This document shows, piece by piece, positions 8,125 to 14,407 of a DNA stretch of 14,407 nt. The notes under the pieces are model-generated. The model was not told where the DNA came from. It was given only the letters and a program-made list of their open reading frames with translations, and searched no databases. The translations under genes and the position numbers were made by a program. Positions within the stretch are counted from its first letter, which is position 1; each line of letters begins with the position of its first letter. This stretch comes from Funneliformis mosseae (Eukaryota > Glomeromycota > Glomeromycetes > Glomerales > Glomeraceae): contig CAJVPP010002556.1 of NCBI GenBank assembly GCA_910592005.1, positions 1-14,407 of the forward strand. The letters run 5' to 3'.

Positions 8125-8688
8125 CTTACTTGTAGTCAGAGTTAGAAACAGTTGGATACTTATAACTGCTACTGTAATATTTATCAGAGATTCTTTTTCA
8201 TTGTTTTGAGATCTTCAAATAGTACATTTGCAACTTTTCTGTGTATATAGTATTAAAATTATTCACTCAACTAATAAACTCTTTAAACTTATTCTTTTTT
8301 AATAAATAAGCAAAACTCAAGACTTTGGTTAAAAAATATTATTAGTAATAATAAAGCTAGCTTTGAGTGCATTATCTACCCAAATTGCTAATGCTTCTTT
8401 AATAAAAAGGAATAGAGTTTTCTTATCAAGTTTTAAATTGACTTAATATAAATTAGTATTCACAAAAAACTAATGGTCTTTCTTCTTTAAATGTCACTTA
8501 CTATGACTTTACTAATATCATATTTATTAGCCAAATCTTTTTATTTTAAAGAAGGTGATAATACTATATTTTTTTTAAACAAAATTCTTTTTTTTGTACA
8601 GCTATAAGAAATTTTTATTTTTTTTAAAGGTTCATCTTGTTTATTAGTAGGTTTATTAAATTGTTTCTTTAAATTTACTTTTGTTATT
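8125..8688 (-). pseudogene. pogo/Tigger transposase, N-terminal half
   Basis: Read leftward from 8688: ITKVNLKKQFNKPTNKQDE, in which the first codon ATA may be a mutated ATG start. It then continues TKKRILFKKNIVLSPSLK, TAA, KDLANKYDISKVIVSDI, TAA, RRK, the CENP-B/pogo-type N-terminal helix-turn-helix, then KEALAIWVDNALKASFIITNNIF (8370-8420), the second CENPB-type DNA-binding domain. Toward the left, frames give EFIS, TGA, VNNF and FEDLKTMKKNL, then YPTVSNSDY near 8130-8150, which corresponds to the start of the catalytic domain at the family's NCDETGL motif. The remaining DDE domain is missing. The break falls within about 50 bases of the Tc1 pseudogene's 3' end, so the two elements meet tail to tail. 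Stops, frameshifts and truncation make it inactive. Confidence 0.88.
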
Positions 8689-8719
8689 ATACAAAATAAA
8701 AATATAAAAAAAAATTATG

Positions 8720-8875
8720 AAATATAAATTGGATTCTTCAGAAGCTTTTTCTTTAAATCTTCTTACAGCTCTAGCCAAACTGGAATGATAATTTAAAATG
8801 GCATAAGCAGCTTGTCTAACTGATAATCTGCATAGAAGATTCTGAAAGTAAGTAGCGACATTGAACTCTGTTAAT
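8720..8875 (-). pseudogene. Pipsqueak-like helix-turn-helix fragment
   Basis: One minus-strand frame is open for about 55 codons and reads ILTEFNVATYFQNLLCRL, SVRQAAYAILNYHSSLARAV, RRFKEKASEES. The pattern S-[IV]-RQAA-8 to 10 residues-SSL-RAV-RRFK fits a Pipsqueak-type HTH (SxRQAA...xxSSLxR). It lies on the same strand and just upstream of the pogo pseudogene, and left of that element's terminal repeat at 9218. It may be an upstream exon of the same transposase, a remnant of a different element, or captured host coding sequence. No start codon or splice sites were established. Confidence 0.5.
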
Positions 8876-9149
8876 ATTCAATCAGATATAATATGTAATG
8901 TGAATATTTATTCATTGTAATTTTATTAAAAAAAAACTAGGTATAAAAAACTACAAAATTTTATATATATAAATCTAGTAAATTTATTTTAAGCAAAACT
9001 TTGTCATATTAAAAAAAAATTTTAAAAACAATTTGTTATAAAAAAGATCATTTTATATATAAATTTTTCTGACTTTAATTTGTTAAATATAATATAAAAT
9101 TTTAATTAACAAATTAGTATAGTAAGATTTTTTTATATTTAAAAATCTG

Positions 9150-9220
9150 TCTGATACTGAAAATCTGTTATATTGTAAAATTTATAATATCAAAATTTAC
9201 TATAAAAAGAGTTGACTATA
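9150..9220. repeat. 5' terminal repeat of the pogo-like element
   Basis: The plus strand ends tttactataaaaagagttgacta with TA at 9219-9220. Its inverse, TA-tagtcaactctttttatagtaaa, matches the ends of the 5494-5659 MITE and the cagtcaactcttgttata type of pogo/Tigger terminus. Just inside, gtctgatactgaaaatctgtt and similar words form subterminal repeats. It is the upstream end of the minus-strand pogo element at 8125-8688; the opposite end is lost. Confidence 0.65.
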
Positions 9221-11100
9221 TTTTTCATATACATTATTTTCTTCTTTTCTCACACTATTTTAATAATTATAAAAAAATCTTAAAAATATTAATTATATTA
9301 TTTAAGTTATATTTATCATTATATTATTAATTTATTTATTTACATTATAATTTCTAACTAAATTTCCTCACTTTTGCTTATATTTATAAACAAAATATCT
9401 TATATGATATTTTCTATATATTTTTTAAGTAATTTTTCTTAAAATTCTATTTTATTATCTTTAAACTTTTATTTTTTTCTTTTTCTTCTCTTTGAAACTA
9501 AAAAATTTATTTTAGAATTTTTTTAAAAAATTTTTGAAAAAAATTTAAATATATGTAAAAATTTAAAAATTTAAAAAGTAAAAAATTAAATAATAATTAA
9601 ATACTATACTTTATAAATAAATTTTAAATAATTTATTTATTTAATTTAATATTTTATAAAAATTTAAATCAATATAATATTCATGATTGAAATAATATAA
9701 TAAGAATCTTTCATAATCAAAATTTTAATTTATATTTTTTAAATAAAAAAGTTAAAAACTGTATAATTTAAGTATTATATTATAATTATATAACTCAAAT
9801 ATTATATTATTTATAAAAATTAAATCAACTTAATTATAATTTAAGTGAAATTTAATAAATATAATAGATCAGATAATTATAATAAATCAAAGATTATAAC
9901 AAATTATTACCTTAATAATAAAATATAAATCATTATAAAAATATTTAATAAATTATAAATATAATTTTAATATAATTTTAACATAAATATAAGAGTATAT
10001 TTTAGTATAAATTGATAAATTACTAATTAAATTATATTTTAATAGACAAATTATATTTTGACAAACATAATTATTTTATTAATAATTTATAATAAATGTT
10101 CAATTAACGTAATTAATTTTAATATCATCAAAATTAATTAGTATTTAAGTATATAAGAGTGTATTATTTAATCAATATAATATTATTATAATGCTATTTA
10201 TTATATTATTAGTTATTTTATTTAAATGATACCATAGAATTACTATCATAATATAAAATTTTAACATATTTTTAATAAATTTAAAATAAATTAATAATAA
10301 TTAATTATTTAATATCTCTTGTAAATTTTAATATATTTTATTTTAATTTAAATAATTATTTTTTTTATTCTTTTCCCTACTTTTTTCTTTTTAAATTTTT
10401 TTTATATCATGATTTATTTTTATTTTTATTTTTATTTTTTTTTTTAATTTCAGTTATTTTTTATTTTTTCTTATTCTTTTTTTATTTTATTATTTTTTTT
10501 TTAATTTCAAAATTATTATTTTTTTTATTTTTTTTTAATTTAAAAATTTTATTTATTTTATTTATTTTTTAAAATCCTTTTTATAATATTATTAAGCTAG
10601 TTATTTATTTATTTCAAATATATTTTTTAACTATGTATTATATTAATAAAAAATCTAATAATTTAGTAATTTTTAAAATTCTAATTTAATTTTTTAATAT
10701 TTTATTAATAAAAATTTTGATAACTTAATAGGTTTTAAAATACTGACTGTATTTAATAATAAATGTATTTAAATTTCTGATAATATATCTAAAAGTTTAT
10801 TAAAGAATCTTAAAAATCTTATTAGTAAAATAGAATATTTTTATAATATAAAAAATTAATAATATTTTACTTAAATAATATTCTAATTTAATTTCTAAAA
10901 ATTTTTATATAAAATATAATTTAAGTCTAGTATTTTTTAAGAACTATATTAGTATTACATAACTTTTTTAATAAAAAATAATAGTATTTTATATATATTA
11001 AAGAAGTAAATACTAAATTATTTATATTAAAAAAATTAATATTTACATAAAAAAAAAAACTAAATTATATAATTATAAGTTAAAAACTATTAAAATTAAT
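9221..11100. other. Long A/T low-complexity region
   Basis: This is about 1.9 kb with almost no G or C. I found no coding motif on either strand. It contains the T-rich block listed separately and weak repeats such as ttaataaaaa-tct/ttt-ataa-ttagta near 10644 and 10706. Decayed elements could be hidden beyond recognition. Confidence 0.65.
10355..10570. repeat. T-rich strand-skewed block with TTTTTA repeats
   Basis: For over 200 bases the plus strand is dominated by T runs, including tandem attttt units near 10413-10440 and several runs of 8-11 T. A is a minority and C/G are nearly absent. It is the mirror of the A-rich block at 4800-4990. It is probably a simple-sequence expansion. Confidence 0.7.
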
Positions 11101-11104
11101 TTAT

Positions 11105-11560
11105 TATACAAAAATAAACTACTATTTTAAAGCTTTTTTTAATAAATTTTAATTCTTTATTATCGTTATTTTATATTAAAATTTTTTTCTGTTATTTTAA
11201 ATATAAAATTACTTTATTATAAGTAATTTTAAAAAAAATTCTCTTTATATTTTTTATTTTATTTATTAGATAAACTGTTTTTAAAATTTCTTTATAAATA
11301 TTATTTTTTCTATAGTTTTAAACTTATCATATTAAAAATTCTTTAGCAATAAAAAAGTTATGAAAATCAAGTTTATCAACTAATACTAAATTTTTTTCAA
11401 TTTCTTTATATATTTAAATTCATTATAATTAAGTAAAATATTTACCTTCATCCAATAATTTTTAATTGTACTATTTGTAATATTATCCTATGCTTGTAAA
11501 ATATATTTTTTACTATTAATTTCAACAAATTCAATACTATATTCATTAAAATAATAATTT
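11105..11560 (-). pseudogene. Tigger/pogo transposase, C-terminal remnant
   Basis: The minus strand reads EYSIEFVEINSKKYILQA, TAG, DNITNSTIKNYWMKVNIL (11415-11545), matching the Tigger C-terminal signature in which AW-x-x-V/I-x-x-x-TI-x-NCW-x-x-x-x-IL follows the catalytic core; the first Trp has become TAG and the Cys is Tyr. It continues with VLVDKLDFHNFFIAKEFL and, further left, ITYNKVILYLK, TAA, QKKILI then NNDNKELKFIKKSFKIV (11115-11230), like the family's terminal helices. The DNA-binding and catalytic domains are absent. It is not the missing part of the element at 8125-8688, because on this strand that part would lie at lower coordinates. It lies about 220 bases beyond the end of the next pseudogene to the right. 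Confidence 0.75.
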
Positions 11561-12707
11561 TAACTTAATTTTATAAATAGCTTCTAATATTATATCTAAA
11601 ATAAGTTGAATTTAAATTAAATTATAAATAAATTAAAGTTAAATTAATTTAATTATCTGTTTTACATTACTTTACATATAAAAGTTTAAAAAAGAGGGAA
11701 GAGATTAAATAAAAAAAATTTTACTTAAATCATATGATTAAAATTTTTTATTAAAATTTATAACTAAATACAATAATATTATTATGAATTTATTTTTTGT
11801 TTCTTAGTTACCTTTTCATTAACTTTTTTTTCTAAGCATTTTATAAAATGATTTCTATTTTCATAACAAACACTACATAAAAAATACTAATTTTAAAGTT
11901 TTCTTACAAAGATTAAGGTAAAATAATAAAATTTCTATTTATATTACACTAATAATAAATTGGAATATTTCTTACTTTATTTGTAGAATAGTAAAGTAAT
12001 TCAATAAAAAAATCATAAAAAATTCAAATTTTTATAAAAATCTTTTGAGATAAACTATGATTGTTTAAAAAAATTAGTGATTCATATGTATAACTATAAT
12101 TTTGTAATATATTGTTTAAATCTTATTTTTGTTATTCTATTAATTGTAAATTACTATAAAGATACCATATTTTCTCACAAAAACTGCACTTTATGTAATT
12201 TCTAATTTTAGTAGAAATAAGAACATTATTTAATACTAAATTTTTTACTAATTAAAGAAAGACAAAAATTTTCAACCATAGGTTTATCATAAATATTTAT
12301 AAAGGTTATATAGTGATTAAAATTATCTATTTAAAAAATATAGTTAAAATAATCTTATATTTATTATTAGTAAACATATTAAAAATATCTTGTGATGATA
12401 TTGGATCAGGTAAAAATTTAAACTTTAAAAAATATTAATCAGTATTCTAATAGAATAACAAATTTTACAAGCAGTTTGACTATATTTTTTAATCTAAAAA
12501 TTTATGAAAAGATTAATATTTAAGAAAATTTTATTTATAAAATAATCTTATTATTTAAAAAGAATATGCTCTTTTTTGATAATAAGTTTCAATAAACTCT
12601 ATTAAAGATTTTATATTTTCATAATTGAAGTTAAGTAGTTTCATCTTTAGTCTATATTAAATCAATTTATAATATATTCTTTAAAATTAAGTAAATCAAA
12701 ATTTATT

Positions 12708-12736
12708 AAAATAAATAAATAAATAAAATAAAAAAT
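12708..12736. repeat. (AAAT)n microsatellite
   Basis: Several tandem taaa/aaat units interrupt the large pseudogene between its central and C-terminal parts. This is probably post-decay slippage. Confidence 0.6.
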
Positions 12737-13160
12737 TTTTAAATTGTAATAAAAATATTATCTCAAATATTTCGTTAATTTCTGATCAAATGTGGGATTT
12801 TCAGTTTTAAAACTTTATTTTTTAAACTAAATATTTCATATACTCACAAAACAATTCTTAAATTATTTTAATATATTATTCTAATGTTACTTTTAAGATT
12901 AGATTTTCATTTGCTTTTATACATATATTCTCTAATGTCTTTAAAGCATCAAATTTATCTTTAAATTTCATTGATATTTTTCTTTTTATAGTAATACCCT
13001 AAAGTCCATAATTTATTATACTTATAATTCTTTTAATAGAATTATACTAACTGTAATTTAAAGTTGTCTTAACTGCAAATAACGTATCAAAATTTATCTG
13101 CTAAAAATAAACATATTAAAGCTACTTGAACTAATCCAAAGTACATCTATAATTAGGTTC

Positions 13161-13182
13161 TTTATCATTATATAATGATAAA
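13161..13182. repeat. 22-bp perfect palindrome in the pseudogene
   Basis: tttatcatta tataatgataaa reads the same on both strands. It overlaps the codons for the degenerate DGGPDHR motif, so it probably arose by mutation of coding sequence rather than as a functional hairpin. Confidence 0.6.
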
Positions 13183-14407
13183 ATTAAAAGTAAAGGTTGA
13201 TTTCAATATTGATAATTTATAAGATTAAAAAATCTGTTGAATATCTTAATATATTGCTTGATTAAAAATAATGTCTTTATAGCATGTATATAATTTTCCA
13301 TCATAAAAGGATTCTGATATATTTAATGATATATCAATAAATAAAGTAATAGAAGGTGTTAATGATAACTTAGTAAAGTTATGATCAGCAGCTATAATTT
13401 TTTCTTCAACTAGTACTAGAGTTTTTTTATTACGAATATCTGTACATCCTCTCCAATTGGCACTTTATACTTATCATCTGCTGAAATAAAGTATGTGAAA
13501 TTCTAATATTAAATATTAAACTCACGCTTATATTTAAATATTATGTGATAGTAATATTCATCTTCACTTGATTTTATAATAATCAAGATTGCATCTTATA
13601 CTTTACATTAAAATATCTTGTATGTTGTATGATTTTAGAAGTATATGTATTAGATGATACAAAATTTAATCTTATCCATTCTTCTAATAGAATTGTAATA
13701 ATATTTGGTAGAAGTGACTCTTGGTATCTTATATTTAAATGAGAAATAATTTATCTCACAATTCTTAAATAGATATAGTATAGAGAATATATAAAATAAT
13801 ATCTGCTTAATATTCATTAATAACTGTATCATTATACTAAAATAATAAAATTATTTAGTAAATTATGAATTATACAATATAAATAAATAATTAATATCTT
13901 GTTAAAATATCCATAAAGTTCTTTTAAAAATATATTAAAAGCTTGGTTAAACTTATTATTTGTTTTTAAATTAATTACTATAAATAAATCTTGTAATACT
14001 ATTATAAGACGTATTTGATCATTTGTTAATAAAGCATCACCAGTTAAATTATGCTATAGCATTCTAAGTACTGGCTTTGAAAGTTGATAATCTAAAAAAT
14101 ACTACAAAATTAAGTTTATCTTTTTTTAGCTGAATGTAAAATTGTTTATTTTATTTCTAATAGCATAATTTAAGTCATCATTTAAATAAAAATTAATAAA
14201 AAAATTGACATCTGTTTTATATAAATAATGCTTGCAGCCTATCTTTTAAAATATTTTTTTCCTCATTTGTCTAGTATAATATATTAGTATAGTATCATTT
14301 ATTTAAATAATTATTTATATTTTAAGAGTTTTATCCCTTTAATTGTAATAAATTACCTACAAATTTATAGGCAATTTTAACTAATTTTAATTAAATTTTA
14401 ACACAAA

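Larger units (their letters stand above)
11782..14407 (-). pseudogene. DGGPDHR-family DDE-like protein, dead copy
   Basis: A roughly 2.6-kb minus-strand coding relic, N-terminus near or beyond the right edge, can be followed through many stops and frameshifts. In order: KTDVNFFINFYLNDDLNYAI (near 14200); LTGDALLTNDQIRLIIVLQD (near 14020); NCEINYFSFKYKIPRVTSTK (in a 60-codon open piece, 13650-13832); EEKIIAADHNFTKLSLTPSI then TLFIDIS (Asp at 13333-13335); SLYNDKEPNYRCT (Asp at 13164-13166), which replaces the family's TDGGPDHR; DTLFAVKTTLNYS, TAG, YNSIKRIISIINYGL, TAG, GITIKRK, where the family has NPxERIMSIINxGLQG, so Glu has become Lys (13032-13034). Then SLIEFIETYYQKRAYSF (near 12570), SQTACKIC (12458-12480), LPDPISSQDI (12386-12414), KCSFCEKIWYLY (near 12160) and CYENRNHFIKCLEKK (near 11850), ending at TAA 11782-11784. 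From memory this family is abundant in Glomeromycotina genomes. The D-D-E arrangement and Cys pairs suggest a transposase with zinc-binding C-terminus; that function is my inference. Confidence 0.82.

Noticed and set aside
13650..13832. Minus-strand 60-codon ORF as a separate gene
   Set aside because: Its second half continues the reading of the DGGPDHR-family relic on the same strand, so it is a surviving open piece of that pseudogene.

Overview
This is a very AT-rich, gene-poor eukaryotic window. I see no intact conserved gene. It is built mostly of heavily decayed DNA transposons set in low-complexity A/T sequence. The combination of extreme AT content, many Tc1/mariner and pogo/Tigger remnants, a large repeated DDE-like protein family with a degenerate DGGPDHR motif, and scattered ATCACGTGAT palindromes points to an arbuscular mycorrhizal fungus (Glomeromycotina, Rhizophagus-like). 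That assignment rests on recall of family sequences, not on a search.

Layout. 1-527: the 3' part of a Tc1-like transposase (minus strand) and one terminal inverted repeat ending at a TA. 531-1290: nearly pure A/T. 1290-4560: a less AT-rich island with several CACGTG/CACATG palindromes, one 71-codon ORF with a signal-peptide-like start, a 24-T tract and a GC-richer hairpin/TATA spot, but no recognisable conserved gene. 4560-5490: A/T with an A-rich strand-skewed block. 5494-5659: a 166-bp MITE with pogo-type ends and TA target duplication. 6131-6735: a minisatellite of about 30-bp units. 6921-7044: a degenerate direct repeat next to a transposon. 7105-8072: a second, almost full-length but dead Tc1/mariner transposase (plus strand). 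8125-9218: a pogo/Tigger element (minus strand) cut off inside its catalytic domain, with its terminal repeat at 9218 and a separate Pipsqueak-like helix-turn-helix fragment inside it. 9220-11100: low-complexity A/T including a T-rich block. 11105-11560: the C-terminal end of another Tigger transposase (minus). 11782 to the right edge: a roughly 2.6-kb dead copy of the DGGPDHR family (minus).

The common theme is decay. Where the family calls for Trp, Gln, Arg, Asp, Glu, Gly, His or Pro, the codons have usually changed by C to T or G to A. Tryptophan codons have become TAG or TGA, and catalytic acidic residues have become Asn or Lys. Several of these changes are in the CpA to TpA context. This resembles repeat-induced or methylation-driven mutation, but a general AT mutation bias is not excluded. 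None of the elements appears able to move by itself.
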